Of a stretch of 64,000 nucleotides of DNA, positions 18,078-27,412 are shown piece after piece. The translations under genes were made by a program, and so were the position numbers. Origin of the DNA: Streptomyces seoulensis (GTDB lineage: Bacteria > Actinomycetota > Actinomycetes > Streptomycetales > Streptomycetaceae); assembly GCF_004328625.1 (NCBI RefSeq), contig NZ_CP032229.1, positions 5,084,001-5,148,000 on the forward strand. The letters are read 5' to 3'. Under the pieces are notes generated by a model that was not told the origin of the DNA, did not search any database, and saw only the letters and a program-made list of their open reading frames with translations. The stretch's first letter is position 1, and each line of letters opens with the position of its first letter.

Positions 18078-18856
18078 GCCGTAGCCGCCCCCGGTGCCGG
18101 TGGGCTGAGGTGTTCGGCGAGCCACGTAGGGAGCCCGCCCAGTAGGCGGAACAGGCGGCCGGCCTCCTCGCGCAGGCGGGTCGCCTCGGGTTCGGGTTCC
18201 GTTTCGGCGAGGGAGACCAGGGCCGGGGCGGTGCCGATGAGGTAGCCGAGGTCCTCGCGCAGCCGGAGGGACTCGGCGAAGCCGTGCCGTGCCTCGGCCA
18301 GTTCGCCTTCGCGCAGGGCCAGTTGGGCGAGGTGGCGCCAGGTGCAGGAGAGCAGCAGCGGGTCGGATTGGGCGGTGGCGCCCGCGTGGGCCCGGCGGTA
18401 GGCGGCGCGGGCGGCCTGCGGGGAGTGGGTCAGGTTCTCGGCGAGCAGCCCCCGGCGGAAGTCCAGCAGGGCCCGGCCCGGAGCCCCCGGCGGGATCAGC
18501 GCGGCGGCCCGGCCCAGCGCGGCCCGCGCCTCGTCGGCCCGGTCCCGTACCCGGTGGAGCGTGGAGGTGTAGGCGAGCCGGCCCCGCTCGCAGGCGGCCG
18601 CCCCGCGCTCCTCGTCGCTGTGGGCCCGCGCCTCTGCGGTGCGCAGCGCGTCCTCGGCCGCCTCCCAGCCCCGCTCGGTGTACAGGCACCGCTCCACCAG
18701 CAGCGCGGCCCGCTGGAGGGTGGCCCGGGGGGTGTCCGTGGGCAGAAGGGCGACCGCGTCGGCCCAGCAGGCCCGGGAGCGCAGCCGCCACACCGCGGTC
18801 TGGAGCGGATCGTCATCGGCGGTCGTTCCGTCACCAGACATGGCGGGATGCGCCAC
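18074..18856 (-). CDS. Tetratricopeptide-like helical repeat protein
   Basis: The 260-residue product is an all-helical, Ala/Leu/Arg-rich protein with TPR-like pairs (RGWEAAEDALRTAEARAHSD, TWRHLAQLALREGELAEARH). It has no signal or membrane segment, so a cytoplasmic scaffold role is likely but undefined. I chose the GTG at 18856 because GGGGAGG lies 5 bases upstream; an ATG at 18841 lacks one. Its stop overlaps that of the GntR gene by 3 bases. Confidence 0.7.
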   Translation of the reverse strand: MAHPAMSGDGTTADDDPLQTAVWRLRSRACWADAVALLPTDTPRATLQRAALLVERCLYTERGWEAAEDALRTAEARAHSDEERGAAACERGRLAYTSTLHRVRDRADEARAALGRAAALIPPGAPGRALLDFRRGLLAENLTHSPQAARAAYRRAHAGATAQSDPLLLSCTWRHLAQLALREGELAEARHGFAESLRLREDLGYLIGTAPALVSLAETEPEPEATRLREEAGRLFRLLGGLPTWLAEHLSPPAPGAATA

Positions 18857-18936
18857 GTTGCCCTCCCCGAGCACGCCGTCGAGCTGTTGAGTGCGTGCAT
18901 TCCAGCACCGATCACCGGGCCGGGCCAAGAGGGTGG

Positions 18937-18956
18937 GTGAAACTTTTCACAAAGTT
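18937..18956. promoter_or_regulatory. Overlapping palindromes upstream of the TPR gene
   Basis: GTGAAA-CT-TTTCAC (18937-18950) is a perfect 14-base palindrome, and AACTTT-TCAC-AAAGTT (18941-18956) overlaps it. The AT-rich patch is striking in this GC-rich sequence and lies 81 bases before the TPR start. It looks like an operator, or a switch between two hairpins; the binding protein is unknown. Confidence 0.45.
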
Positions 18957-19050
18957 GCGGACCGGGGGCCGAACGGCCGTCCCGTGGCGCCGGAAGATCG
19001 AATTCGCTCCCCGACGCCGACCACCGCTGATCACGGCCGTGGGGCGGGCC

Positions 19051-20724
19051 TCAGCTCATCCGCAGGGCGAGGAAGAAGTCGAGCTTGTCCTCCAGCCGGG
19101 ACAGGTCCCGGCCCGTCAGCTGCTCGATCCGTCCCACCCGGTACCGCAGGGTGTTGACGTGCAGATGCAGCCGGCTCGCGCACCGGGTCCAGGAGCCGTC
19201 GCTGTCGAGGAACGCCTCCAGGGTCGGGATCAGCTCGGCCCGGTGGCGCCGGTCGTACTCGGTGAGCGGGTCCAGCAGCCGGGCGGTGAAGGCGCGCCGT
19301 ACGTCGTCCGGGACGAAGGGCAGCAGCAGGACGTGCGAGGCCAGCTCCTGGTGGCCCGCCGCGCACACCCGGCCGGGCCGGGCCGCGGCGACCCGGCGGG
19401 CGTGCCGGGCCTCCTCCAGCGCCCCGCGCAGCCCCTCCGCCGAGTGCACGGCCGCGGACACGCCGAGGGTGAGCCGGCCGTCGCCCTCCAGCCCCGCCGA
19501 CAGCGCCTCGCGCACCGAGCGCAGCAGGGCGTCGGCCTGGAGGCCGGCCTCGGAGCCGTCGTGCTCGGCGGCGACGGCGGGCAGCGGCACCAGCGCCACG
19601 GCCTCGTCGCCGGTGTGCGCGACGGCGACCCGGTCGGCCGGCTCCGGGCCGGTGGCCAGCGGGTCGACGAGGACCTCCTCCAGCAGCGACTGGGCGACCG
19701 GCCCGCTCGCGACCGCGCCGTCCTCCCACTCGATCCGGGCCACGACGACCTGCCAGTGCGGCGCGGCCCCGAGCCCCGGCAGCAGCACCGGCGCGGCGAC
19801 CCGGAGGCGCGCCGCGATCTCGGCGGGCGCGGCCCCGCTCTGCACCAGCTCCAGCACCTCCTGGGCGAGCCGGCGCCGTACCGTACGGGCGGCGTCGCGC
19901 CGGTCCCGTTCGACGGCGATGAGCTGGGTGACGCCCCGGAGCAGGTCGAGCCGCTCCTCGGGCCAGTCGGCGGCGTCCGCCTCGACGGCCAGCAGCCAGT
20001 CCGACAGCACCGTCTCCCGCACGTCCGGCACCGCCTGCGGCGCGCGGCCGGAGGCGCGGACCGGGAAGAGGGAGTACGTGACGCCGTCGAGCTGCACCCG
20101 GTGCGGCCCGCGCCGGCCGGTGCGTACGGCGGCGAGGTGCTCGGCGGCGAGGCGGGCGCAGGTCTCCGGCGGCAGCGCCGGGCCCGCGACCTTGGACCCG
20201 GCGATCAGCCGGCCGGTGGGGGAGAGCACCCAGGCGCGCAGGTCGAGGTCGCTGCCGAGCAGGTCGAGGACCACGTCGGGTCCGCCGCCCGCCGGGCCGG
20301 AGGTCATCATGCGCCGGTGCCGGTCCACCACGGCGGCGAGATCACCGGCCCGCTCGCCGGAGACCTGGCGCACCACGTGCTCGGTGATGGTGGCGAAGGC
20401 CACCGACTCGTCCACGGCCAGCAGCGGCATCCGGTGCTGGGCGCAGGCCACCACCAGATCCTCGGGTATGTCCCCCAGCTCGGCCTCTCCGGCCGCCAGG
20501 GCGGTGACCCCGGCCTGCACCAGGAGGCGGACGAACGGCTCGGAGTCACCGGCGTCCCGGCGCCAGGCCAGGCCGGTGAGGACCAGCTCGCCGCCGGAGA
20601 GGTACCGGCTCGGGTCGCGCAGGTCGGTCGTCATGACCCCGCGGACCGTACGGTCCAGCTCGTCCTCGCCGCCGAGCAGCCGCAGCCCCAGCGCATCGGT
20701 GTCCAGCAGTGCGCGCAGCCGCAT
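19051..20724 (-). CDS. pucR: PucR-family transcriptional regulator of purine catabolism
   Basis: The 557-residue protein shows the PucR architecture: an N-terminal PucR domain (LLDTDALGLRLLGGEDELDR, VRGVMTTDLRDPSRYL), a GGDEF-like middle region and a C-terminal HTH_30 helix-turn-helix (CASRLHLHVNTLRYRVGRIE). In Bacillus, PucR controls genes for purine breakdown. Here it diverges from a xanthine dehydrogenase operon across 273 bases, which fits direct control of that operon. The intact length and motif order make the family call firm; the effector is unknown. Confidence 0.9.
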   Translation of the reverse strand: MRLRALLDTDALGLRLLGGEDELDRTVRGVMTTDLRDPSRYLSGGELVLTGLAWRRDAGDSEPFVRLLVQAGVTALAAGEAELGDIPEDLVVACAQHRMPLLAVDESVAFATITEHVVRQVSGERAGDLAAVVDRHRRMMTSGPAGGGPDVVLDLLGSDLDLRAWVLSPTGRLIAGSKVAGPALPPETCARLAAEHLAAVRTGRRGPHRVQLDGVTYSLFPVRASGRAPQAVPDVRETVLSDWLLAVEADAADWPEERLDLLRGVTQLIAVERDRRDAARTVRRRLAQEVLELVQSGAAPAEIAARLRVAAPVLLPGLGAAPHWQVVVARIEWEDGAVASGPVAQSLLEEVLVDPLATGPEPADRVAVAHTGDEAVALVPLPAVAAEHDGSEAGLQADALLRSVREALSAGLEGDGRLTLGVSAAVHSAEGLRGALEEARHARRVAAARPGRVCAAGHQELASHVLLLPFVPDDVRRAFTARLLDPLTEYDRRHRAELIPTLEAFLDSDGSWTRCASRLHLHVNTLRYRVGRIEQLTGRDLSRLEDKLDFFLALRMS

Positions 20725-20997
20725 CTCGTCGCCGCCGTTCTGTGTCGAAACTCTTCTTGATCTGGTTGAGTGACGGAGGCGGGGGCGCGCGGGCCGTGCC
20801 CCGCGCCCGCGGTGTCTCCTGTGTTTCCGGAGGAAAACGGAGGGGTTGCCGAGGGCCTTCGTTCATACGAATCTACAAGATGACCGCCGTGGCCAGCCAA
20901 CTCCTTCGGGTTTTCGGTGACTGACACGGTTGGAAGAAGCACCGGTGTACTGACTTCACGACCCCCGTGTCATGAGACGGAAGAAGAGAACCGGGCC
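20725..20997. promoter_or_regulatory. Divergent pucR / xanthine dehydrogenase control region
   Basis: No gene is seen in these 273 bases. A short palindrome TTTCC-GGA-GGAAA lies at 20824-20836, and TTCG-TTCATA-CGAA follows near 20858-20871. Either could be part of a PucR site. The region is less GC-rich than its neighbours near 20850-20900. No confident -35/-10 pair was identified. Confidence 0.4.
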
Positions 20998-21891
20998 ATG
21001 GATTTCCTTCGCCCCGCAAGCTGGCAGGAGGCGCTCGCCGCGAAGGCCGAGCACCCCACCGCCGTGCCGATCGCCGGGGGCACCGATGTGATGGTGGAGA
21101 TCAACTTCGATCACCGCCGCCCCACCCACCTCCTCGACCTCACCCGGATCGGCGAGCTGACCGAGTGGGAGACCGGCGCGGACTCGGTGCGCCTGGGCGC
21201 CTCCGTCCCGTACGCCCGGATCATGCGGCACCTGCGCGCCGAGCTGCCCGGACTCGCGCTCGCCGCGCACACCGTGGCCTCCCCGCAGATCCGCAACCGG
21301 GGCGGGGTCGGCGGCAACCTCGGCACCGCCTCGCCCGCCGGTGACGCCCACCCGGCGCTGCTCGCGGCCGGGGCGGAGGTGGAGGCCGAGTCGGCGGCGC
21401 GCGGCACCCGGCTCATCCCGATCGACGCCTTCTACACCGGGGTCAAGCGCAACGCCCTGGAGCCCGACGAGCTGATCCGCGCCGTCCATGTCGCCAGGGC
21501 GGACGGCCCCCAGCAGTACTCCAAGGTCGGCACCCGCAACGCCATGGTCATCGCGGTGTGCGCCTTCGGTCTCGCCCTGCACCCCGAGACCCGTACCGTC
21601 CGCACCGGCATCGGCTCCGCGGCGCCCACGCCGATCCGGGCGGAGGTGGCCGAGCAGTTCCTCAACTCGGTTCTGGAAGAAAGCGGTTGCTGGGAGAGCG
21701 GGCAGATCCTCGCCCCCTCGGCCGTGAAGCAGTTCGCCGGCCTGTGCGCCGAGGCCTGCAACCCCATCGACGACGTGCGCGGCACCGCCGACTACCGGCG
21801 CCACGCGATCGGCGTGCTGGCCCGCCGCACGCTGATGTGGGCCTGGGAGTCCTACCGGGGCGGGCCCCGGGCCACCGAAGGAGCCGCGTGA
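20998..21891 (+). CDS. Xanthine dehydrogenase family, FAD-binding subunit
   Basis: The 297-residue protein has the CO dehydrogenase flavoprotein fold: AGGTDVMVE for FAD pyrophosphate binding, ASPQIRNRGGVGGNLGTASP around the second FAD loop, and a C-terminal CODH_FAD domain. It carries electrons from the iron-sulfur subunit to NAD or another acceptor. The ATG at 20998 is preceded by GAAGAAGAG. It is first in the operon, and its stop overlaps the ATG of the next subunit. Confidence 0.92.
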   Translation: MDFLRPASWQEALAAKAEHPTAVPIAGGTDVMVEINFDHRRPTHLLDLTRIGELTEWETGADSVRLGASVPYARIMRHLRAELPGLALAAHTVASPQIRNRGGVGGNLGTASPAGDAHPALLAAGAEVEAESAARGTRLIPIDAFYTGVKRNALEPDELIRAVHVARADGPQQYSKVGTRNAMVIAVCAFGLALHPETRTVRTGIGSAAPTPIRAEVAEQFLNSVLEESGCWESGQILAPSAVKQFAGLCAEACNPIDDVRGTADYRRHAIGVLARRTLMWAWESYRGGPRATEGAA

Positions 21892-22442
21892 TGCGCGTCA
21901 GTCTGACCGTCAACGGACGCCCGCAGCAGGCCGACGACGTCTGGGAGGGCGAGTCCCTGCTCTACGTGCTGCGTGAGCGGCTCGGCCTGCCGGGCGCCAA
22001 GAACGCCTGCGAACAGGGCGAGTGCGGCTCCTGCACCGTCCGCCTCGACGGCGAGCTGGTCTGCTCCTGCCTGGTCGCGGCGGGCCAGGCCGAGGGCCGC
22101 GAGGTCGTGACCGTGGAGGGCCTGGCCGACCACGCCGAACGGCGCCGCACCACCGCGCCCGGCGTCGGTCTGGACGAGGCCCGCCGCTGGCAGCCGCTGC
22201 CGGGAGACGGTGTCCAACTCGCGCCCATCCAGCAGGCGTTCATCGACGCCGGCGCCGTCCAGTGCGGCTTCTGCACCCCTGGGCTGCTGGTCGCCGCCGA
22301 CGAACTGCTGGAGGAGAATCCGGAGCCCACCGACGCCGACATCCGCGAGGCGCTCTCCGGCAACCTGTGCCGCTGCACCGGCTACGAGAAGATCATGGAC
22401 GCGGTCCGACTGGCGGCCGCCCGGCAGGCAGAGGAGGTCTGA
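21891..22442 (+). CDS. Xanthine dehydrogenase family, [2Fe-2S] subunit
   Basis: The 183-residue subunit carries two 2Fe-2S clusters. The plant-ferredoxin-like cluster is bound by CEQGECGSC plus a later Cys, and the helical-domain cluster by CGFC and CRCTGYE. It relays electrons from the molybdopterin subunit to FAD. Compared with many relatives it has a longer loop between the two domains (LADHAERRRTTAPGVGLDEA). Its start overlaps the FAD subunit stop (TGATG). Confidence 0.93.
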   Translation: MRVSLTVNGRPQQADDVWEGESLLYVLRERLGLPGAKNACEQGECGSCTVRLDGELVCSCLVAAGQAEGREVVTVEGLADHAERRRTTAPGVGLDEARRWQPLPGDGVQLAPIQQAFIDAGAVQCGFCTPGLLVAADELLEENPEPTDADIREALSGNLCRCTGYEKIMDAVRLAAARQAEEV

Positions 22443-22443
22443 C

Positions 22444-24837
22444 ATGCCCGCACCCGGACCGGCCGGCGTCCCCACGAAGATCACCCAGGGCGCCCAGACG
22501 GCGGGCGGCATCGGCGAGTCGACGCTCCGTCCCGACGGCATCCTCAAGGTCACCGGCGAGTTCGCCTACTCCTCCGACCTGTGGCACGAGGACATGCTCT
22601 GGGGCCACCTGCTGCGCTCCACCGTCGCCCACGCCGAGATCGTGTCCATCGACGTCTCCGAGGCCCTGGCCCTGCCCGGCGTGCACGCCGTCCTGACCTA
22701 CGACGACCTGCCCGCCGACGTCCGCACCTACGGCCTGGAGATCCAGGACACCCCGGTACTCGCCCACGGCAAGGTCCGCCACCACGGCGAACCCGTCGCC
22801 GCGGTCGCCGCCGACCACCCCGAGACCGCCCGCCGGGCCGCCGCCAGGATCCGCGTCGAGTACCGCGAACTACCGGTCGTCACGGACGAGTTCTCCGCCA
22901 CCGCCCCCGACGCGGTCCTGGTCCACGAGGGCCGCACCGACCATCACGCGCCCTACGTGACCCACCCCAACATCCTGCACCGCCAGCCCATCGTGCGCGG
23001 TGACGCGGCCGCGGCCGCCGCGCGGGCCGACGTGATCGTGCGCGGCGAGTACACCTTCGGCATGCAGGACCAGGCGTTCCTCGGCCCCGAATCCGGGCTC
23101 GCGGTGCCCGAGGAGGATGGCGGGGTCCACCTCTACATCGCCACCCAGTGGCTCCACTCCGACCTGCGCCAGATCGCCCCCGTCCTCGGCCTCCCCGAGG
23201 ACAAGGTGCGCATGACGCTGGCCGGGGTCGGCGGCGCTTTCGGCGGCCGCGAGGACCTGTCGATGCAGATCCACGCCTGCCTGCTGGCCCTGCGCACCGG
23301 CCGCCCGGTGAAGATCGTCTATGACCGGTTCGAGTCCTTCTTCGGCCATGTCCACCGCCACCCCGCCAAGCTGACCTACGAGCACGGCGCGACCCGGGAC
23401 GGCCTGCTCACCCATGTGAAGTGCCGGATCGTCCTGGACGGCGGCGCCTACGCCTCCGCCTCCCCGGCCGTCGTCGGCAACGCCGCCTCCCTCGGCATCG
23501 GCCCGTACAACGTCGACGACGTCGACATCGAGGCCGTCGCGCTCTACACCAACAACCCGCCCTGCGGGGCGATGCGCGGCTTCGGCGCGGTCCAGGCGTG
23601 CTTCGCCTACGAGGCCCAGATGGACAAGCTGGCGAGGGAACTCGGCCTCGATCCGGTCGAGTTCAGACAGCGCAACGCCATGGAACAGGGCAGCACCCTG
23701 CCCACCGGACAGGTGGTGGACTCGCCCGCGCCGGTCGCCGAACTCCTGCGCCGGGTCAAGGCGATGCCCATGCCGCCGGAGCGTCAGTGGGAGTCCAGCG
23801 AGGGCGCCGACGTACGGCAGTTGCCCGGCGGCCTCTCCAACACCACCCACGGCGAAGGGGTGGTGCGCGGGGTCGGGTACGCGGTGGGCATCAAGAACGT
23901 CGGTTTCTCCGAGGGGTTCGACGACTACTCCACCGCCCGCGTCCGCATGGAGGTGGTCGGCGGGGAACCGGTCGCCGTCGTGCACACCGCGATGGCGGAG
24001 GTCGGCCAGGGCGGGGTCACCGTGCACGCGCAGATCGCCCGTACCGAACTCGGCGTCGAGAAGGTCACCATCCAGCCCGCCGACACCCGTGTGGGCAGCG
24101 CCGGTTCGACCTCCGCCTCCCGGCAGACCTACGTCACCGGCGGCGCCGTCCGCAACGCCTGCGCGCTGTTGCGGGAGCGGGTGCTGGAGATCGGGCGCCG
24201 CAAGTTCGGTACGTACCACCCCGCTTGGGCCACCGCCGAACTCCTGCTGGAGCGCGGCAAGGTGGTCACCGACGGGGGTGAGGTGCTGGCCGACCTCGCG
24301 GACGTGCTGGAGGGGGAGAGCGTCGAGATCGAGCGGGAGTGGCGGCACCGGCCGACCCAGCCCTTCGACCGGCGCACCGGACAGGGCAACGGCCATGTGC
24401 AGTACTCCTTCGCCGCGCACCGCGCCGTCGTCGAGGTCGACACCGAACTCGGCCTCGTCAAGGTGGTCGAGCTGGCCTGTGCCCAGGACGTCGGCAAGGC
24501 CCTCAACCCGCTCTCCGTGCTCGGCCAGATCCAGGGCGGCACCGTACAGGGGCTCGGGGTCGCGGTGATGGAGGAGATCCTGGTGGACCCGGTGACGGCG
24601 AAGGTGCGCAACCCGTCCTTCACCGACTATCTGATCCCGACCATCCTCGACACCCCGACCATCCCGGTCGACGTCCTCGAACTCGCCGACCACCACGCGC
24701 CCTACGGGCTAAGGGGCGTCGGCGAGGCCCCCACCCTGTCGTCGACCCCGGCGGTGCTCGCCGCCATCCGCGCCGCGACCGGACTCGAACTGAACCGCAC
24801 CCCGGTCCGGCCCGAGCACCTCACCGGCACGGCATGA
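22444..24837 (+). CDS. Xanthine dehydrogenase family, molybdopterin-binding catalytic subunit
   Basis: The 797-residue subunit holds the molybdenum cofactor and hydroxylates hypoxanthine and xanthine to urate. Visible hallmarks are the N-terminal Ald_Xan_dh domain (KVTGEFAYSSDL), GGAFGGRED and GAMRGFGAVQ in the cofactor-binding region, VGQGGVTVHAQIA and GSAGSTSASRQTY, and the catalytic glutamate in GVGEAPTLSS. The start is one base after the previous stop. Substrate is inferred from the PucR gene and the uricase cluster nearby; another purine or aldehyde cannot be excluded. Confidence 0.92.
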   Translation: MPAPGPAGVPTKITQGAQTAGGIGESTLRPDGILKVTGEFAYSSDLWHEDMLWGHLLRSTVAHAEIVSIDVSEALALPGVHAVLTYDDLPADVRTYGLEIQDTPVLAHGKVRHHGEPVAAVAADHPETARRAAARIRVEYRELPVVTDEFSATAPDAVLVHEGRTDHHAPYVTHPNILHRQPIVRGDAAAAAARADVIVRGEYTFGMQDQAFLGPESGLAVPEEDGGVHLYIATQWLHSDLRQIAPVLGLPEDKVRMTLAGVGGAFGGREDLSMQIHACLLALRTGRPVKIVYDRFESFFGHVHRHPAKLTYEHGATRDGLLTHVKCRIVLDGGAYASASPAVVGNAASLGIGPYNVDDVDIEAVALYTNNPPCGAMRGFGAVQACFAYEAQMDKLARELGLDPVEFRQRNAMEQGSTLPTGQVVDSPAPVAELLRRVKAMPMPPERQWESSEGADVRQLPGGLSNTTHGEGVVRGVGYAVGIKNVGFSEGFDDYSTARVRMEVVGGEPVAVVHTAMAEVGQGGVTVHAQIARTELGVEKVTIQPADTRVGSAGSTSASRQTYVTGGAVRNACALLRERVLEIGRRKFGTYHPAWATAELLLERGKVVTDGGEVLADLADVLEGESVEIEREWRHRPTQPFDRRTGQGNGHVQYSFAAHRAVVEVDTELGLVKVVELACAQDVGKALNPLSVLGQIQGGTVQGLGVAVMEEILVDPVTAKVRNPSFTDYLIPTILDTPTIPVDVLELADHHAPYGLRGVGEAPTLSSTPAVLAAIRAATGLELNRTPVRPEHLTGTA

Positions 24838-24862
24838 GAGCGACGCGTCAGGAGGTCACCGG

Positions 24863-26002
24863 ATGCTGGACATCGCCGAGGAACTGAACGCGTGGGCCGC
24901 CGAGGGCCGTGACTTCGCGGTCGCCACCGTGGTCGCCGTCACCGGCAGCGCCCCGCGCAGCCCCGGCGCCGCCCTCGCGGTCGACGCCGGGGGCTCAGTC
25001 ATCGGCTCGGTCTCCGGCGGCTGTGTGGAGGGCGCGGTGTACGAGCTGTGCCAACAGGCGCTCGCGGACGGCCGGCCCGTGCTGGAACGCTTCGGGTACG
25101 ACGACGAGGACGGCCTCGGCGTCGGGCTGACCTGCGGCGGCACCATCGACGTGCTGGTGGTCCCGGTCCACGCGGGCAGCCCCCACCGCCCGGTGCTCGC
25201 CACCGCGCTGGCCGCCGCCGCCGGCGGCCGGGCCGTCGCGCTCGCCCGGATCACCGCGGGTCCGCCCGAACTCCTCGGCGGCGCCCTGCTCGTGGACGCG
25301 GACGGCACCCCGCAGGGCGGCTTCGGCGGCCACCCGGACCTGGACCGTACGATCGCCGCCGAGGCCGCCGCCTTCCTGGACGCGGGCCGCACCGGCACCG
25401 TCGAGGTGGGCGCGCGCGGCGCGCGCTGCGGGAGCCCGGTCACCGCGCTGATCGAGTCCGCCGTGCCGCCGCCCCGCATGATCGTGTTCGGCGCCGTCGA
25501 CTTCGCGGCCGCGCTGGTCCGGGTCGGCAAGTTCCTCGGCCACCACGTCACGGTGTGCGACGCCCGCCCGGTGTTCACCACCCGCGCCCGGTTCCCCGAG
25601 GCCGACGAGGTGGTCGTCGACTGGCCGCACCGCTATCTGGAGCGCACCCCTACCGACGCCCGCACGGTGCTGTGCGTCCTCACCCACGACCCCAAGTTCG
25701 ACGTACCGCTGCTCCGGCTGGCCCTCGGTCTGCCCGTCGCCTACATCGGCGCGATGGGCTCCCGGCGCACCCACCTCGACCGGCTGGACCGGCTGCGCGA
25801 GGCGGGCGTCACGGACCGCCAACTCGCCCGGCTGCGCTCGCCGATCGGCCTCGACCTCGGCGCCCGCACGCCGGAGGAGACGGCGCTGTCCATCGCGGCG
25901 GAGATCGTCGCCTCCCGACGCGGCGGTACCGGCCTCTCCCTCACCGGCGCCCACACCCCGATCCACCACGACCTCCCCCTCCGGGTGGGCTCACCGGCCT
26001 GA
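24863..26002 (+). CDS. xdhC: XdhC/CoxI-family molybdenum cofactor insertion protein
   Basis: The 379-residue protein has both XdhC halves: the N-terminal CoxI segment (ATVVAVTGSAPRSPGAALAV, SGGCVEGAVYE, LTCGG) and a Rossmann-like C-terminal domain (FGAVDFAAALVRVGKFLGHH, ending YIGAMGSRRTHLDRL and PIGLDLGARTPEE). XdhC binds molybdenum cofactor, promotes its sulfuration and inserts it into xanthine dehydrogenase. It closes the operon, with GGAGG before the ATG. Confidence 0.92.
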   Translation: MLDIAEELNAWAAEGRDFAVATVVAVTGSAPRSPGAALAVDAGGSVIGSVSGGCVEGAVYELCQQALADGRPVLERFGYDDEDGLGVGLTCGGTIDVLVVPVHAGSPHRPVLATALAAAAGGRAVALARITAGPPELLGGALLVDADGTPQGGFGGHPDLDRTIAAEAAAFLDAGRTGTVEVGARGARCGSPVTALIESAVPPPRMIVFGAVDFAAALVRVGKFLGHHVTVCDARPVFTTRARFPEADEVVVDWPHRYLERTPTDARTVLCVLTHDPKFDVPLLRLALGLPVAYIGAMGSRRTHLDRLDRLREAGVTDRQLARLRSPIGLDLGARTPEETALSIAAEIVASRRGGTGLSLTGAHTPIHHDLPLRVGSPA

Positions 26003-26054
26003 GCGCGCGGAAAACGACTTACGGGCCCCGCGGCAGACGTGCTTGCATGACGGC

Positions 26055-26693
26055 ATGCTTCCCGCCGACCGGTTCCTGGCCTTCGCCGCGCTGTCCCTGC
26101 TGCTGATCGTGGTGCCGGGCCCGAGCGTGCTGTTCGTCGTCGGCCGGGCGCTCGCCCACGGGCGCCGGGCGGCCCTCACCACGGTCGCCGGGAACACGCT
26201 GGGCGCCTATGTGCTCGTCGCGGCGGTGGCGCTCGGCGTCGGGTCGGTCGTGGAGCGCTCGGTCCTCGCCTTCACCGTGCTGAAGCTCGCGGGCGCCGCC
26301 TATCTCGTGTACCTGGGGATCGCCGCGTGGCGGCGGCGCGGCTCGCTGCGGGCCGCGTTCAGCGCGGAGGCCCCGGCGCACAGCGGCCCGCGCACGCTGA
26401 TGGACGGGTTCGCGGTCGGCGTGGCCAACCCCAAGACGATCGTGTTCTTCGCCGCCGTCCTGCCCCAGTTCACCGACCCGGCCCGGGGACGGGTGCCCCT
26501 CCAGATGCTGCTGCTCGGGCTGGTGTTCAACGCCATCGCGCTCGTCTGCGACAGCGTCTGGGGCCTTGCCGCCTCGGCCGCGCGGGACTGGTTCGCCCGC
26601 TCCCCGCGCCGGCTCGCGGCGGTCGGCGGCGCGGGCGGACTCGCCATGGTCGGGCTCGGGGTGACGGTCGCGGTCACGGGCCGTACGGACTGA
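26055..26693 (+). CDS. LysE/RhtB-family amino acid or metabolite exporter
   Basis: The roughly 212-residue protein has six hydrophobic segments and the LysE signature PGPSVLFVVGRALAHGRRAA near the start, plus GFAVGVANPKTIVFFAAVLPQF. Family members export amino acids or related small molecules. The ATG at 26055 gives the normal N-terminus; a TTG four codons upstream is possible and neither has a clear ribosome site. It follows xdhC by about 50 bases and may or may not share its transcript. Confidence 0.87.
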   Translation: MLPADRFLAFAALSLLLIVVPGPSVLFVVGRALAHGRRAALTTVAGNTLGAYVLVAAVALGVGSVVERSVLAFTVLKLAGAAYLVYLGIAAWRRRGSLRAAFSAEAPAHSGPRTLMDGFAVGVANPKTIVFFAAVLPQFTDPARGRVPLQMLLLGLVFNAIALVCDSVWGLAASAARDWFARSPRRLAAVGGAGGLAMVGLGVTVAVTGRTD

Positions 26694-26739
26694 CGGCTCT
26701 CGCGCCCCTCGCGCCCCATGGCCCCCACGCGCCGGAGGC

Positions 26740-27180
26740 TCACTCCCGCCTGAGCAGCCCGTTCAGTACGCGGCCGAACATCCACTGCGCGGCGCTCGTC
26801 ACCGCGCCGTCGACGGCGTGTGGGAGGAAGGAGACGCGGAGTTCCTCCCGCCAGACCACGCGGGCCCGGCCGCCGGGGCCCGGACGTACCTCGATCTCCG
26901 CCCAGCCGAGCACCACCCGGCCGCGTTTCTCCAGCCGGCAGAACCCGGGTTCGTCGTCCAGCTGAGGGCGCCACACGGTGATGTCCATCGGGTCGTCGAA
27001 TTGCAGCGGGCCGACCCCCGTACGGGCGAGGATGCGGCTGCCCACGCCGGTCGGCGGGGGTGTCACCACCGTCATCCGGGTGAGTGGCACCAGATCCCCG
27101 TGCCGGGGCCAGTCGGTGATCCGGCGCCACGCCTCGGCGAGCGAGAGGGGGACCGTGCGTTCGAGCGTGAAGAGAGACAC
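26740..27180 (-). CDS. SRPBCC (START-like) superfamily protein
   Basis: The 146-residue protein matches the SRPBCC fold: an N-terminal strand (LFTLERTVPLSLAEAWRRIT), the DWPRHG turn, alternating strands and a long C-terminal helix. Such proteins bind hydrophobic ligands in a cavity. No partner gene gives a function. It converges with the LysE gene. Confidence 0.75.
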   Translation of the reverse strand: MSLFTLERTVPLSLAEAWRRITDWPRHGDLVPLTRMTVVTPPPTGVGSRILARTGVGPLQFDDPMDITVWRPQLDDEPGFCRLEKRGRVVLGWAEIEVRPGPGGRARVVWREELRVSFLPHAVDGAVTSAAQWMFGRVLNGLLRRE

Positions 27181-27297
27181 GCCACGATCGTAGGGAATCG
27201 CCGTCGGCCACCTGAGGGTTCACCCCGGCGGGTCACCTGCCCGGCGGATGGACCGGAGTGTCACCGGCGCACGCGGAAGAGCACGCGCCCATGGGTA

Positions 27298-27370
27298 CGC
27301 CCCCGGGGGAGTCCCCTGGGGGCGTTGGATAGGGAGGCGCTGCGGGCCGCTCGTGGTGGCTCGCAGCGCC
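27298..27370 (-). terminator. Two hairpins downstream of the trypsin gene
   Basis: 27336-27344 (GGCGCTGCG) pairs with 27362-27370 over a 17-base loop, starting 42 bases after the trypsin stop. A second, compact stem at 27298-27324 (12 bp including one G-T pair, loop AGT) follows. Together they fit termination of the leftward trypsin transcript. The rest of 27181-27412 shows no gene. Confidence 0.65.
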
Positions 27371-27412
27371 CCCCTGGTCAGGCACCCGAGCAGGCTCGGG
27401 AAGTCTTCCGGG

